64,000 nt of DNA from Gammaproteobacteria bacterium (GTDB lineage: Bacteria; Pseudomonadota; Gammaproteobacteria; Burkholderiales; Sulfuricellaceae), in NCBI GenBank assembly GCA_018823025.1, contig JAHJJI010000013.1, positions 1-64,000 on the forward strand. Reading direction: 5' to 3'. Below the pieces are notes generated by a model. That model worked only from the letters and a program-made list of their open reading frames with translations, searched no databases and was not told where the DNA came from. Made by a program: the position numbers and the translations under genes. Shown here piece after piece: positions 36,414 through 46,367 of this stretch. How positions within the stretch are numbered: position 1 is the first letter of the stretch; every line of letters starts with the position of its first letter.

Positions 36414-39149
36414 ATGGAACTCGCCAAAAGTTTTGAACCCGCCGCCATCGAGGCGCACTGGTACCCGCTGTGGGAATCCCGTGGCTATTTCAAGGCCACC
36501 ACCGAAGCCGACAAACCTGCCTACTGCATCATGTTGCCGCCGCCCAACGTCACCGGCACGCTACACATGGGCCACGCCTTCCAGGACACCCTGATGGACA
36601 CCCTGGTACGCTACCATCGGATGAAGGGCGATAACACCCTGTGGCAGCCGGGTACCGATCACGCCGGTATCGCTACCCAGATTGTGGTGGAGCGCCAACT
36701 GGATGCACAAGGCGTATCGCGCCATGATCTCGGCCGCGAGGAATTCCTCAAGCGAGTCTGGGCCTGGAAGGAAGAGTCCGGCTCCACCATCACCCGCCAG
36801 ATGCGCCGCCTCGGCGCCTCCTGCGACTGGTCGCGCGAGCGCTTCACCATGGACGAAGGCTTGTCGAAGGCCGTGACCGAGGTCTTCGTTTCTCTCCATA
36901 GCCAGGGACTGATCTATCGCGGAAAACGCCTGGTCAACTGGGATCCTGTACTGCTGACCGCAGTGTCCGATCTGGAAGTGGTTTCTGAAGAAGAAGACGG
37001 TTTCATGTGGCATATCCGCTACCCGGTCGAAGGCAGTGACGAAGCGCTGGTCGTCGCCACCACCCGCCCCGAAACCATGCTCGGCGACATGGCAGTGGCT
37101 GTCCACCCCGACGACGAACGCTACCAGCGCCTGGTCGGCAAGCAGGTGCGTCTGCCACTGTGCGAAAGAACCATAGCGATCATCGCCGACGACTATGTTG
37201 ATCCGGCCTTCGGCACCGGCTGTGTCAAAATCACTCCGGCCCACGACTTCAACGACTATCAGGTGGGCCTGCGCCACCATCTGGAGCCGCTCAGCATCCT
37301 CACCCTCGATGCCAAAATCAACGATCTGGCGCCTTCCGAATACCAGGGCATGGACCGTTACGAGGCGCGCAAAAAGATCATCGCCGACCTCGAAGCCCAG
37401 GGACTGCTAGTTGAAACCAAACCGCACAAGCTGATGGTACCGCGCGGCGACCGAACCCATAGCGTGATCGAACCCATGCTCACCGACCAATGGTATGTAG
37501 CGATGGAAGACATCGCCAAGCGCGGTCTTGAAGTGGTCGCCGACGGCGATGTAAAATTCGTGCCGGAAAACTGGACCCACGTCTACAACCAGTGGCTTGA
37601 GAACATCCAGGACTGGTGCATCTCCCGCCAACTCTGGTGGGGCCACCGCATCCCGGCGTGGTACGACGAGGATGGCAATATCCATGTCGCGCGCAACCTG
37701 GATGAAGCACAGAAACAGGCCGGCCCGGACAAGCAGCTCCGCCAGGATGAAGACGTACTCGACACCTGGTTCTCTTCCGCACTATGGCCATTCTCGACCT
37801 TGGGCTGGCCGGACAAAACACCGGAGCTTTCCACCTTCCTACCTACCAGCGTACTGGTAACCGGCTTCGACATCATCTTCTTCTGGGTTGCCCGAATGGT
37901 CATGATGTCTGAACATTTCACCGGCCAGGTACCGTTCAAGGAAGTCTACGTGCATGGACTGGTGCGCGACATCCACGGCAACAAAATGAGCAAGTCCAAG
38001 GGTAACGTGATCGACCCGATCGACCTGATCGACGGCATAAGCCTCGAAGCAATGGTTGCCAAACGCCAGACCGGCCTGATGAACCCGAAGCAGGCGGAAT
38101 CCATCGCCAAACTGACACGCAAGGACTACCCAGATGGCTTCCCCGCCTTCGGCACCGATGCAATCCGCTTCACCTTCGCCAGCCTTGCCAGCCATGGCCG
38201 CGACATCAAGTTCGACCTGCAGCGCTGTGATGGCTACCGCAACTTCTGCAACAAACTGTGGAACGCCACCCGCTTCGTGCTGATGAACACCGAAGGCAAG
38301 GACTGCGGTCAGGATGAGTCGCTACCCCTGGATTTTTCAGACGTGGACAAATGGATCATCAGCCGTCTGCAACAGGCCGAAAAGGAAGTGGCTGAGGGTT
38401 TCGACACCTATCGCTTCGACATGGCCGCGCGGGCCATCTACGAATTCGTCTGGGACGAATACTGCGACTGGTACGTGGAACTGGCCAAGGTTCAGATCGC
38501 CGGGGGCAGCGATGCCCAGCAGCGCGCCACGCGCCGCACCCTGGTGCGGGTGCTGGAAGCCACCCTGCGACTGGCTCACCCGATCATCCCATTCATCACC
38601 GAAGAGCTGTGGCAAAAAGTTGCCCCGCTGGCAGGCAAGGGTGGCGAAAGCATCATGCTGCAGCCCTACCCGGACGCTGACTTGGGCCGGGTGGATGCCG
38701 CCGCAACCGGACGCGTTGTCCTGCTCAAGGAAATCGTCAACGCCTGCCGTACGCTGCGTGGCGAGATGAACCTCTCCCCGGCACTCAAAGTTCCGCTAAT
38801 CGCACTAGGCGACGTCTCCGAGCTGGCACCCTACATCCAGGCACTGGCGAGGATTTCCGATGTCGCCATCGTACAGGGTGAGTTGCCGGTCGCTGATGCC
38901 CCCGTGGCTGTGGTCGGCGACATCCGCCTGATGCTCAAGATCGAAGTGGACAAGGAAGCCGAGCAGGCACGGCTAGCCAAGGAAATCGCCCGGCTGGAAG
39001 GGGAAATCACCAAGGCGCAGGCCAAGCTCGGCAACGAGAGCTTCGTCGCCCGAGCCCCGACTGCCGTTGTTGCGCAGGAAAAAGAGCGGATGGAGAGTTT
39101 TGGCGCTACCCTGGAAAAACTCAAGGCTCAACTCGCCAAACTCGGGTAA
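36414..39149 (+). CDS. valS: Valyl-tRNA synthetase
   Basis: Class I synthetase charging tRNA-Val. The 911-residue protein starts [20 protein letters not shown] and has the HIGH motif '[15 protein letters not shown]', the CP1 editing domain ('[20 protein letters not shown]'), the KMSKS motif '[14 protein letters not shown]' and a C-terminal coiled coil '[20 protein letters not shown]'. ATG 36414 matches the family; a TATAAT box at 36373-36378 lies just upstream, so an upstream start at 36378 is unlikely. Confidence 0.98.
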   Translation: MELAKSFEPAAIEAHWYPLWESRGYFKATTEADKPAYCIMLPPPNVTGTLHMGHAFQDTLMDTLVRYHRMKGDNTLWQPGTDHAGIATQIVVERQLDAQGVSRHDLGREEFLKRVWAWKEESGSTITRQMRRLGASCDWSRERFTMDEGLSKAVTEVFVSLHSQGLIYRGKRLVNWDPVLLTAVSDLEVVSEEEDGFMWHIRYPVEGSDEALVVATTRPETMLGDMAVAVHPDDERYQRLVGKQVRLPLCERTIAIIADDYVDPAFGTGCVKITPAHDFNDYQVGLRHHLEPLSILTLDAKINDLAPSEYQGMDRYEARKKIIADLEAQGLLVETKPHKLMVPRGDRTHSVIEPMLTDQWYVAMEDIAKRGLEVVADGDVKFVPENWTHVYNQWLENIQDWCISRQLWWGHRIPAWYDEDGNIHVARNLDEAQKQAGPDKQLRQDEDVLDTWFSSALWPFSTLGWPDKTPELSTFLPTSVLVTGFDIIFFWVARMVMMSEHFTGQVPFKEVYVHGLVRDIHGNKMSKSKGNVIDPIDLIDGISLEAMVAKRQTGLMNPKQAESIAKLTRKDYPDGFPAFGTDAIRFTFASLASHGRDIKFDLQRCDGYRNFCNKLWNATRFVLMNTEGKDCGQDESLPLDFSDVDKWIISRLQQAEKEVAEGFDTYRFDMAARAIYEFVWDEYCDWYVELAKVQIAGGSDAQQRATRRTLVRVLEATLRLAHPIIPFITEELWQKVAPLAGKGGESIMLQPYPDADLGRVDAAATGRVVLLKEIVNACRTLRGEMNLSPALKVPLIALGDVSELAPYIQALARISDVAIVQGELPVADAPVAVVGDIRLMLKIEVDKEAEQARLAKEIARLEGEITKAQAKLGNESFVARAPTAVVAQEKERMESFGATLEKLKAQLAKLG

Positions 39150-39170
39150 CGTAATCTAAAAAAGCATTTC

Positions 39171-39301
39171 ACCGCAAAGGACGCCAAGGTTCGCAAGGTA
39201 AACACAAAGCTTTGATGGCGCTTCCCACATCACCAATCTGATAAGCAGTCTAAGCTGTTCAAGTTCTTGAACTCCTTAGCGTCCTTAGCGTCCTTTGCGG
39301 T
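39171..39301. repeat. Long inverted-repeat element, copy 2
   Basis: Left arm ACCGCAAAGGACGCCAAGGT from 39171 and right arm TTAGCGTCCTTTGCGGT ending at 39301, with a longer, diverged ~70-bp centre. It follows valS and precedes the terminator of the convergent secreted-protein gene. Same family as 6331-6413 and 46265-46341. Confidence 0.8.
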
Positions 39302-39342
39302 TAGTGCCTTTTCTACCTTTACCCTCACGAGTCGCACGAAAC

Positions 39343-39366
39343 AAAAAACCCCGCCGAAGCGGGGTC
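39343..39366 (-). terminator. Intrinsic terminator of the secreted-protein gene
   Basis: On the minus strand ACCCCGC, loop TTCG, GCGGGGT, then TTTTTT. The stable UUCG tetraloop and T run make it a clear rho-independent terminator, about 40 bp after the gene at 39406-40305. Confidence 0.92.
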
Positions 39367-39405
39367 AATTCTTCTTATTAAGCCGTTTCCGGCTTATTAT
39401 TGATT

Positions 39406-40305
39406 TTATTCCTTGCCGCCAGCCGCCTGTATCATGGCCTTCTTGAGCGCTTCTGGAGATTCCATGATCTTCATGAAGCTGTTCGAACCCGACATTTTCA
39501 GGTCTGGGAAACTCAGTGCGATGCGGAAGCGGCCGTACAAAGTAATCACCTTGTTGCCGGTGACCAGTATTTCATGGGGCAGATGCGCAGAGCCCTTGAG
39601 ATCGCTGGAATCAATCATCTCCATGATGTACTTGTCGTCCATGAACTTGTCGCCACCCTTCATGGCCACACCGAACACGGACTCCTTCTTGCCGGTGACA
39701 TCAACACGGTAAACCTTGGTGCAGCCACCCTTCCCGGCCGCCAGATTGGCCTCGACTGCCTTCACAGCTTCTTCGTAGCTGCCATATTCAGCTAGGGGAA
39801 CAGGCTCGTCGAAATACTCCATGCCGAACATATAGTGGTACTTGCGCAGCTTCGAAGCGGTCAGCCCCTTGGCTCCGAACTCTTCCACACTGCCCAGCGC
39901 CGCCTTCAGTTTCTCGGAAGTCTGCGGCAGTTCACTGGCCATGCGATAGCCATTGGCCATGTAAGCCGGGGTGGTGTAGGAAACCTGCACTTCATTTCCA
40001 ACCTTGGTCACCGCGACCCGCTGAGCCGCGCCAAAACCGCCATTCTCGGTTTTAGCCGCCGTGGTCTTCATCTCATCATTGGTCACCACGATGATCGTGG
40101 TTTCAGGATAAGGGGAATAAGAGCCTGCGATGGTAAAACCATTAGCCTGCAATGCGGTTTTTGCCGCTGCCGCCTTTTCTGCTACGGTGCCGGGCCCCTT
40201 GGATCCCAACGTGAAGGGCTTGAGCTTCTCGCTTGCCAAGGCAGATCCCATGCTCAGACCCAAGGTCAGAGTGGTTAGCAACAGATTCTTTATTATGCGA
40301 TTCAT
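39406..40305 (-). CDS. Secreted protein of unknown function (possible DUF302-like repeat)
   Basis: A 299-residue exported protein with signal peptide (MNRIIKNLLLTTLTLGLSMGSALA). The mature part seems to hold two related alpha/beta halves: 'TVAEKAAAAKTALQANGFTI' with 'ETTIIVVTNDEM', and 'YGSYEEAVKAVEANL' with 'CTKVYRVDVTGKKES'. The halves recall DUF302-type folds, but this is uncertain. One Cys is present in the second half. It has its own terminator and a terminator separates it from the FadL gene upstream, so it is monocistronic. It is adjacent to sulfur-related genes. Confidence 0.6.
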   Translation of the reverse strand: MNRIIKNLLLTTLTLGLSMGSALASEKLKPFTLGSKGPGTVAEKAAAAKTALQANGFTIAGSYSPYPETTIIVVTNDEMKTTAAKTENGGFGAAQRVAVTKVGNEVQVSYTTPAYMANGYRMASELPQTSEKLKAALGSVEEFGAKGLTASKLRKYHYMFGMEYFDEPVPLAEYGSYEEAVKAVEANLAAGKGGCTKVYRVDVTGKKESVFGVAMKGGDKFMDDKYIMEMIDSSDLKGSAHLPHEILVTGNKVITLYGRFRIALSFPDLKMSGSNSFMKIMESPEALKKAMIQAAGGKE

Positions 40306-40339
40306 GCTGTCTCCAATATCATTTTATAATTTTTAAATA

Positions 40340-40381
40340 AAAAGGGCCGGAAGTGATTTCTCACCTCCAGCCCTTTTTTTG
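40340..40381 (-). terminator. Intrinsic terminator of the FadL-type gene
   Basis: On the minus strand AAAGGGCTGGAGGTGA, loop GAAA, TCACTTCCGGCCCTTTTT. The stem has only one or two mismatches or wobble pairs and ends in a T run, about 30 bp after the porin stop. Confidence 0.88.
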
Positions 40382-40411
40382 CTTACTTCACGATGCTGGC
40401 TTACGGCCAGA

Positions 40412-41698
40412 TTAGAACTTCATGCCGTAAGCGATGCCCAGAGAATCCTGGTACATCTTGATTTTTTCAGTGCCATAGTTATTTACACCACCACTCATCG
40501 CGGTAAGCAAGCTATCACCAGTGACCGAATTCTCCTTAGCATGCATGTAGGACATGGTAATTTCGGAATCGCGTCCCAGACCGTAGGTGAAGCCCAGTGT
40601 GTAATGATCCGTCACCACACCCGGGGCGAGGATATTGAAGGTCACATCACGAGACTGGATAGGGTTGTCGCTTTTGCTAACGCCTGCACGCAAGGTCAGT
40701 TTCGGGCTGTAGGCATATTCGACGCCCAGTTTCAGCACTTCAACATCACCCCAGCCAAAACCAGGCCCATCGGCGTTTCCAAGCTTAGCACCAAGCAAAG
40801 CATTTGTGCTTGGATTGGCTATCGCTTTCACATCAGAGTAATTAATGCGTTGGTAATCAAGAGCAATCGTGGTTGATGGAATAGGCTTGATTGCGATACC
40901 CACGTTCCAGTTCTCCGGCATGTCAAAATCGCCCTGCTCGGCAAATAACCCGCGATATTTGTCAAACGAGCTCATCTTGATTTTGCTTGAGTATGCTGCA
41001 CCCACTGTCACCATGTCGTTCAGTTTGCCCATGTAACCCAGACGAACACCGTAACCCAGCGCATTGTCGTAACCCTGGTTTGTCAGGTAGCTGGCATCGT
41101 GGGACAACAAGTTAAACCCCTGCAAACCTTCGGCTTTGAAGCGCTGGTAGCCAATCAAGGGCGAAACCCCCACGGAGTGCTGCTCAGTCAACTTGTAGGC
41201 AAAAGTCGGGGCAATCACCAGTTGCAACAGATCAACACCCATTCTTGTGGTTCCACCCAACATATTTGCGGTACCCCCACCAAACTTAAGGCCTTCATAA
41301 TCAGAATTCATGCCGCCATTGCCGTAAACCGTTACGCCAAACGACATTTTGTCGCCCATCATCATATTGAAGCCGAATTCTGGAACCGCAAAATCTTCAC
41401 TGCCGCTATCATGGGTACCATTCATGCTACCGCCGAAGGCCGTTCCACCAGCGCGCTCTGCACTGCGAATCGGACGGAACCAATCCACACCGACATCCAT
41501 TCGATCGCCGACAAACACCATACTGGCCGGATTGTTTGCGCCGCCGAAGGTGTCCTTAGACATCGCAGTCGCCGCGCCGCCCATACCTTTAGCGGTCATA
41601 CCGTAGCCATGGGAAAAATAACCGTTGGTTGCAGAAGAGATCCCTGGCATTGCCAGACCTGCAACAGCCAATACGCCTACCAGTGCTTTTAATTTCAT
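40412..41698 (-). CDS. FadL-family outer membrane channel
   Basis: A 428-residue outer membrane beta-barrel of the FadL type, which passes hydrophobic molecules across the outer membrane. It has a signal peptide (MKLKALVGVLAVAGLAMPGISSA) and the FadL N-terminal hatch signature 'ATAMSKDTFGGANNPASMVFVG'. The end 'SLGIAYGMKF' closes with an aromatic residue as barrels do. ATG 41698 has GGAGGG upstream. In sulfur oxidisers FadL-type porins have been suggested to admit elemental sulfur or polysulfide; that role here is an inference from its place next to the lip/lbpA genes. Confidence 0.9.
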   Translation of the reverse strand: MKLKALVGVLAVAGLAMPGISSATNGYFSHGYGMTAKGMGGAATAMSKDTFGGANNPASMVFVGDRMDVGVDWFRPIRSAERAGGTAFGGSMNGTHDSGSEDFAVPEFGFNMMMGDKMSFGVTVYGNGGMNSDYEGLKFGGGTANMLGGTTRMGVDLLQLVIAPTFAYKLTEQHSVGVSPLIGYQRFKAEGLQGFNLLSHDASYLTNQGYDNALGYGVRLGYMGKLNDMVTVGAAYSSKIKMSSFDKYRGLFAEQGDFDMPENWNVGIAIKPIPSTTIALDYQRINYSDVKAIANPSTNALLGAKLGNADGPGFGWGDVEVLKLGVEYAYSPKLTLRAGVSKSDNPIQSRDVTFNILAPGVVTDHYTLGFTYGLGRDSEITMSYMHAKENSVTGDSLLTAMSGGVNNYGTEKIKMYQDSLGIAYGMKF

Positions 41699-41941
41699 CT
41701 TGTGTGCCCTCCGTTGATCAATTCGTAAATTCTCTATGCCCGGCCGGAATGAATTCGTTCCTGATTGATAACCCAATCCAGACCTTTCGCTAGCCATGGT
41801 CTGAATATGTCACAAACTGTTACATGTCTCAAACACTTTCTAATGATTTTAGTATATTAGCTCTATCTAATTTATAAAAAATCAATTACAAACAATATAT
41901 TAGCAACAAACTGCTTTGTTGCTTTTTCGCAACAATCCGGT

Positions 41942-43063
41942 TTATTCCTGAAGTGATTTAACTATTTCACCCTTCATCTGAAGATGAACGATTTCAATAT
42001 CTTCCGGACCTAACTTAAATGGGTATGACAAAATATTGACCGGATTGCTATCACCATAAGGTCGGTTGCAGGCCGATATTTCAGCATCGTCCTTGCCCGG
42101 GCAACCGGAAGTACGGAATGGCTTGCCGGCGTTGATGATATTCGCCAATTTGCTTTCCTCCATGCCAAAATCAACCACCTGCCCAGCCTCATCGAACACC
42201 ATGCGGCGGAATTCACCACCGGCATAGTCGATGAGGTAGCGTGCTAGTTGCACCCGCCGCCATTGTGCTGGCTCGCAGGCTGGGCTGTCTTCCATCAGGG
42301 AACCTTTCTCGGGGAAGAAGGCAAACAGATGGCTATGACCGCCCATCTCCTTGATGTTTTGCACCACTTCGAGCAATTCGCGCTCCGTTTCCCCCATGCC
42401 GCAAATCAGGTGTGCCCCAAATTTTTCCGGCCCGAAAATATCCGCCGCCCAGGTTATCGCCTGCCAATATTTTTCCCAGCGGTGCGGGCTGTCCACGGCC
42501 TTGCCTCGGGTGCGTTCGAAGATTTCCGGCGTTGCGGCGTCCAGCGCCACGGTAAAGATATCCGCGCCAGCCTGCTTGAGGCGCACCAGATCGTCGCGTT
42601 CCATGGTGGAGGGATTGGATAGGATGGAAACCGGGATATGCGGCAAATCCCTGACCCAATGCGTCAGCAACTCCAGCGTATCGCGGTTTGAATCGGGATG
42701 GCTGATCATGGAAATGCACATACGCTGGAACCGTCCCTTATCCCCGCCAGCCCGAACGCGTGCGATCACTTCCCGGTAGCGTAGCGCCGGCCAATCCACG
42801 CGGATGAAGTTTCGGTCGGCATAATCGCGCGTCTCATCGCGATGCCGCGCCAGGCCGCAATAGGCGCAATTGGCGCGGCAGCCCTCAGGATAACTCAGCA
42901 GCAGGTTAAGGCAATGAGTGCAGTCGGTACGGTACATGCGGCCCGGCACCAAGCCGAGAGTGATGGCGGCTGCCGTGCTCATCTGGACGTATTCGGGAGA
43001 ATGCATCGCTGGCGTTTTGATGCGGTAATCGGGATGGTAAAAATCGGGGGGAATCTCACTCAC
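41942..43063 (-). CDS. lipS1: Radical SAM lipoyl synthase component LipS1
   Basis: A 373-residue biotin-synthase-like radical SAM protein. The 4Fe-4S/SAM motif is 'YPEGCRANCAYCGLARHR' (CxxxCxxC), preceded by 'TDCTHCLNLLL' and followed near the C-terminus by a second Cys set, 'RTSGCPGKDDAEISACNRP', suitable for an auxiliary sulfur-donating cluster. In the recently described alternative lipoate pathway LipS1 and LipS2 together insert the two sulfurs into octanoyl-protein. The start is GTG at 43063, one base after the lipT stop with GAGGAG seven bases upstream. Which of the two SAM genes is S1 is assigned by operon order and the C-terminal Cys pattern. Confidence 0.82.
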   Translation of the reverse strand: MSEIPPDFYHPDYRIKTPAMHSPEYVQMSTAAAITLGLVPGRMYRTDCTHCLNLLLSYPEGCRANCAYCGLARHRDETRDYADRNFIRVDWPALRYREVIARVRAGGDKGRFQRMCISMISHPDSNRDTLELLTHWVRDLPHIPVSILSNPSTMERDDLVRLKQAGADIFTVALDAATPEIFERTRGKAVDSPHRWEKYWQAITWAADIFGPEKFGAHLICGMGETERELLEVVQNIKEMGGHSHLFAFFPEKGSLMEDSPACEPAQWRRVQLARYLIDYAGGEFRRMVFDEAGQVVDFGMEESKLANIINAGKPFRTSGCPGKDDAEISACNRPYGDSNPVNILSYPFKLGPEDIEIVHLQMKGEIVKSLQE

Positions 43064-43064
43064 G

Positions 43065-44135
43065 CTATGGCTCCTCGTAATATTCCTGAAAAGCGACCCA
43101 TCCGCGCCGCTGCACCTTGTCCTCACTCGCTACTGGTGTACCCCAATACTTCCCTAACTCAGCTCGACGCACCACTGCTCGCTTCAGGCTGGCACTGAAT
43201 TGATCTCGGATAATGTTGTCATAATTCATCAATGCATTATCCTCGCACCCCATCAACCAGGCCGCTGCGGCCTGCCCTGCCAACTCGCCGGACACCACGG
43301 CGGAGGCGATGCCGGCACCGGTAATGGGATGCGTCAACCCAGCCGCATCTCCGACGAACAGAATGTTACCCTCCACCAAATTCTGGCGCAGGCCGCTGAC
43401 CGGGATCGCCCCGCCGGTGCGATGTAAAATATCCGCTCCCACTCTGCCCTCCACAACGAGCTTGCAATGAAGCGCATCCAGCACTGCCTTGGGGTCAGCC
43501 GCAAAGCGCTTGTCCACACCGAGGCCAAGGTTGGCTACCCCGCCCTTGGGAAACAGCCAGGCGTAGCCGCCAGGATAGTCTGGAGACAGCCAGATTTCGG
43601 TATTCTCTGCGAACTCCAGCAGCGGCACAGAGTATTGCAAGGCATATACCATTTCCTGCTGCGGCAAGCCCAGCGACCTTGCCACGAAGGAGTGCGGCCC
43701 GTCGGCTGCGATTAGCAGCCGATAATCAAAATATATCTCTCCCTGCGGCGTAAGCACTATAGCCGACGAACCCGCGCTATCCAGACTGGTCAGGCGGCTA
43801 TTCAAATACAGCCTGGCGCCGTTTTGTCCAGCCTGCTGAGCCAATGCCTGATCAAATGCGGCGCGGTCTATCATCAGGCCGGGCGCATCACTTTTTTCTG
43901 CCCACCCCGAAGGCAGGTGACTGGTCATGCCCAGAATGCGCTGCTGCAACACCCCCTCGGGCACAGCGTAACGAGCCAACGGCAAGGGAATGAATTCGGC
44001 ACACTGTACCGGCACGCCGATTTCCTTACGACACTCCACCGCAGCCACGCGCAACCCGGCTTGCGCTGCGGCCAATGCCGCCGCGCCGCCAGCCGGCCCG
44101 AGTCCAACCACCAGCACATCCACTTCCACTCTCAT
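43065..44135 (-). CDS. lipT: FAD-dependent oxidoreductase LipT (geranylgeranyl-reductase-like)
   Basis: A 356-residue flavoprotein with the dinucleotide motif 'VLVVGLGPAGGAAALAAAQAG', the second motif 'DYRLLIAADGPHSFVAR' and 'NILFVGDAAGLTHPITGAGI' (the FAD ribityl site), as in geranylgeranyl reductases. In lip gene clusters of sulfur oxidisers this protein is proposed to deliver electrons for the LipS radical SAM enzymes. The ATG overlaps the slpl(AB) stop (ATGA) and its stop is one base before lipS1, so translation is coupled throughout. Confidence 0.82.
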   Translation of the reverse strand: MRVEVDVLVVGLGPAGGAAALAAAQAGLRVAAVECRKEIGVPVQCAEFIPLPLARYAVPEGVLQQRILGMTSHLPSGWAEKSDAPGLMIDRAAFDQALAQQAGQNGARLYLNSRLTSLDSAGSSAIVLTPQGEIYFDYRLLIAADGPHSFVARSLGLPQQEMVYALQYSVPLLEFAENTEIWLSPDYPGGYAWLFPKGGVANLGLGVDKRFAADPKAVLDALHCKLVVEGRVGADILHRTGGAIPVSGLRQNLVEGNILFVGDAAGLTHPITGAGIASAVVSGELAGQAAAAWLMGCEDNALMNYDNIIRDQFSASLKRAVVRRAELGKYWGTPVASEDKVQRRGWVAFQEYYEEP

Positions 44136-45184
44136 CCGAGAGCTTGCCGAATCACTGCTGCAAAATCATCCGGTGTAAGCATCAGCAAATCCGCCTGCTG
44201 CCGAGCGAAAAACGACCGGATTATTTCTTCAAGCCCATCCAGCTGCACATTGCGTAACACCGCCTCCAGATCAACCACCGCGCGCTTCGGGCTGACGAAA
44301 AAATCGCCGCTGAACCACACTTGCCTGATACGACCGGCGCGCGCATCGAACGCGAGACTTACCCGCAGCAAGCCACCGGGAAATTTGCGTGATGCCTGCA
44401 GAATCGGCATATCCGCCGCAGGGAGGTCGATCAGATTGACCCAATCCGGATGGTCGATCTCGGCCAGCGCATCTTGATAACGCGCCAACTCTGCCGCAGC
44501 CAGATTGCCCGGGACGAAAGAAACACCGAACTCCCTGGCGAATGCCTCGGTCAGTGCCGCCTTGACCACCTCAAGGTCGGGCACCTGATCAAGCAGATCG
44601 GCCAAATTTGTCACCCGCTCCCGCGCCGAAGAAATTGCCTTGTCAGAAAGTTTTTCGGCCGGGATGCGCAGCACGCGCAGCATTTTTTCCACATCGAACC
44701 GAAGCAGCAACGTGCCCTGATACATCAGGGCATTGCCCTCGAAAGCGCCGCCGGTGCCGGAAATCTTTTTTCCCTCCACCTCGATGTCATTGCGCGGACG
44801 GTATCTCGCCTCGACGCCCAAGGCAGAAATTCCCCGCGCCGCCGCTACACAGATGCGGCGAGCAATCTGCTCCATGTCGGCGCAGCCGAGAATCTCTTTG
44901 GTCAAGTAGAGTTCCCAGCCGACCTGGGTTTCATCGAAGTAGATCGCCCCGCCGCCAGTAATGCGGCGCTGCACGGCAATATTATTGGCACGACAGTAAT
45001 CGAGATCGAGCTCCTGCTCCGCGCTCTGGTGATAGCCGAGCAGCGCGCTTGGCCGAAAGCGCAAAAAACGCAGGGTATTGGGGATTTCACCAGCCTGACG
45101 CGCTTCAAGCAGGGCGCGGTTGAGGGCGATATTCTCCGCCGCCGGCCTCAGGCCGGTATCGATGACGCGCCAGGTTTTGTCCAT
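44132..45184 (-). CDS. slpl(AB): Lipoate-protein ligase sLpl(AB)
   Basis: A 350-residue fusion of LplA catalytic and LplB accessory domains that attaches octanoate or lipoate to its carrier. The catalytic half has 'RRITGGGAIYFDETQVGWEL' and 'KKISGTGGAFEGNALMYQGT' (the Lys and Gly-rich loops for the acyl-adenylate). The second half begins about residue 260 ('SRKFPGGLLRVSLAFDARAG') as in LplB-type domains. In sHdr sulfur oxidisers this ligase is specific for LbpA. It overlaps lipS2 by 37 bp and lipT by 4 bp. Confidence 0.85.
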   Translation of the reverse strand: MDKTWRVIDTGLRPAAENIALNRALLEARQAGEIPNTLRFLRFRPSALLGYHQSAEQELDLDYCRANNIAVQRRITGGGAIYFDETQVGWELYLTKEILGCADMEQIARRICVAAARGISALGVEARYRPRNDIEVEGKKISGTGGAFEGNALMYQGTLLLRFDVEKMLRVLRIPAEKLSDKAISSARERVTNLADLLDQVPDLEVVKAALTEAFAREFGVSFVPGNLAAAELARYQDALAEIDHPDWVNLIDLPAADMPILQASRKFPGGLLRVSLAFDARAGRIRQVWFSGDFFVSPKRAVVDLEAVLRNVQLDGLEEIIRSFFARQQADLLMLTPDDFAAVIRQALG

Positions 45185-46203
45185 ACTCCGCCCCCCATCA
45201 CCATCTCACCACCCACTGCCATTGAGCAGCAAACAGAGGCAATACGCGCCTTCCGGCCGAGCCGAGCCGCCAGTTCGACCATGCCGTCGGCAGGATGCGC
45301 GATCCCATTCAAACCGGCCATTAGCGCATAGGCATCGATCTCGGCCTTGACCTGACCTGCCGGTCGCGCACAACCAAGCAGCAACGGGATATTCGGCAAG
45401 GCCTGTCGCGCGTCGAAAAAAAAACGGCCGACTTCAAGGCTGTCAGGCACGCTGAAAGGCTGGTGGGCCGGTGCGTAGAACGGCATCACTACCACCAGTA
45501 CAACGGCTGACGGCTGGTGGCGGCGCAGCATTTCCAGCGCGACCCGTTCGCCCAGAAAGTGACCGTAATGAAGCCCCAACACGATGTGCGGCACCACCTT
45601 AAGGCGCGTCGCCACCAGATTCTCCAGCGAGCGCTCGAAGTCGTCCACGCTGCGCTTCAGATGGTAGACTTGGGTAATGGTCTCCTGCGCGCCAATTACA
45701 TCCATCATGGCGGCATCGATGCCGCTGTCTTCCATCCGTTGCGCCATATCCCTGTTGTCCACCAGAGCTGTATGCAGTGCGATCCTGAACTCCGGGAATG
45801 CCTCTTTGATATGACGAATAGTCGCGTAGTAAGGATCGTACTCGACTTCGTTGTGGTGGTTGGAGCCTCCGGTCAGCAGCATGCCGCGAGCGCCGCGCTC
45901 GATCTGCTGGTTGGCTACGCGCCACAATTCATCCGGGGTACGGGCCGGAATCATGCTGGAGAGAATTTTGCCCTTGCAATGATCACACTGCAATTTGCAG
46001 TCCGGTCCGGTAATAGAAACTGCTGGCCAGGCACTCTTGCTGCAGGAGGCGATTTCGGATGTGGCGTAGGATTTGAAGCTTGGCGTATAGAAATCGATGC
46101 TGTCGTCCATTGTATCGGCGGCGCACTGCATTTCCCCTACCAGGGCGGCATCCAGTGAGATGCCCAGGGGCTCGATCTTTGCCGCAATGTTCAGCCAATC
46201 CAT
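45148..46203 (-). CDS. lipS2: Radical SAM lipoyl synthase component LipS2
   Basis: A 351-residue radical SAM protein with the cluster motif 'TGPDCKLQCDHCKGKIL' (CxxxCxxC), 'GARGMLLTGGSNHHNEVEYD' in the barrel and a C-terminal 'ARIASVCCSMAVGGE' with paired Cys. It is distantly biotin-synthase-like and pairs with LipS1. It is the first gene of the four-gene lip unit; its 3' end overlaps slpl(AB) by 37 bp. A repeat element separates it from lbpA. Confidence 0.82.
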   Translation of the reverse strand: MDWLNIAAKIEPLGISLDAALVGEMQCAADTMDDSIDFYTPSFKSYATSEIASCSKSAWPAVSITGPDCKLQCDHCKGKILSSMIPARTPDELWRVANQQIERGARGMLLTGGSNHHNEVEYDPYYATIRHIKEAFPEFRIALHTALVDNRDMAQRMEDSGIDAAMMDVIGAQETITQVYHLKRSVDDFERSLENLVATRLKVVPHIVLGLHYGHFLGERVALEMLRRHQPSAVVLVVVMPFYAPAHQPFSVPDSLEVGRFFFDARQALPNIPLLLGCARPAGQVKAEIDAYALMAGLNGIAHPADGMVELAARLGRKARIASVCCSMAVGGEMVMGGGVWTKPGASSIPA

Positions 46204-46264
46204 TTAAGCACCGCCGCAGTCGTTAAACATGACGGGCTCCATAATGCAGTTCAACAAAACATTT

Positions 46265-46341
46265 AACCGCGAAGGACGCCAAGGTACGCAAAGGAAACAC
46301 AACAACATGGGTTACCTCGCGTTCCTTGGCGTCCTTCGCGA
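46265..46341. repeat. Long inverted-repeat element, copy 3
   Basis: Left arm AACCGCGAAGGACGCCAAGG and right arm CCTTGGCGTCCTTCGCG, nearly perfect over ~30 bp with a short AT-rich centre. It lies between lbpA and lipS2 in their transcription direction, where it may attenuate or process the transcript. Family of 6331-6413 and 39171-39301. Confidence 0.85.
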
Positions 46342-46367
46342 TAAAAAATGCAGTCGACCGGCAACAA

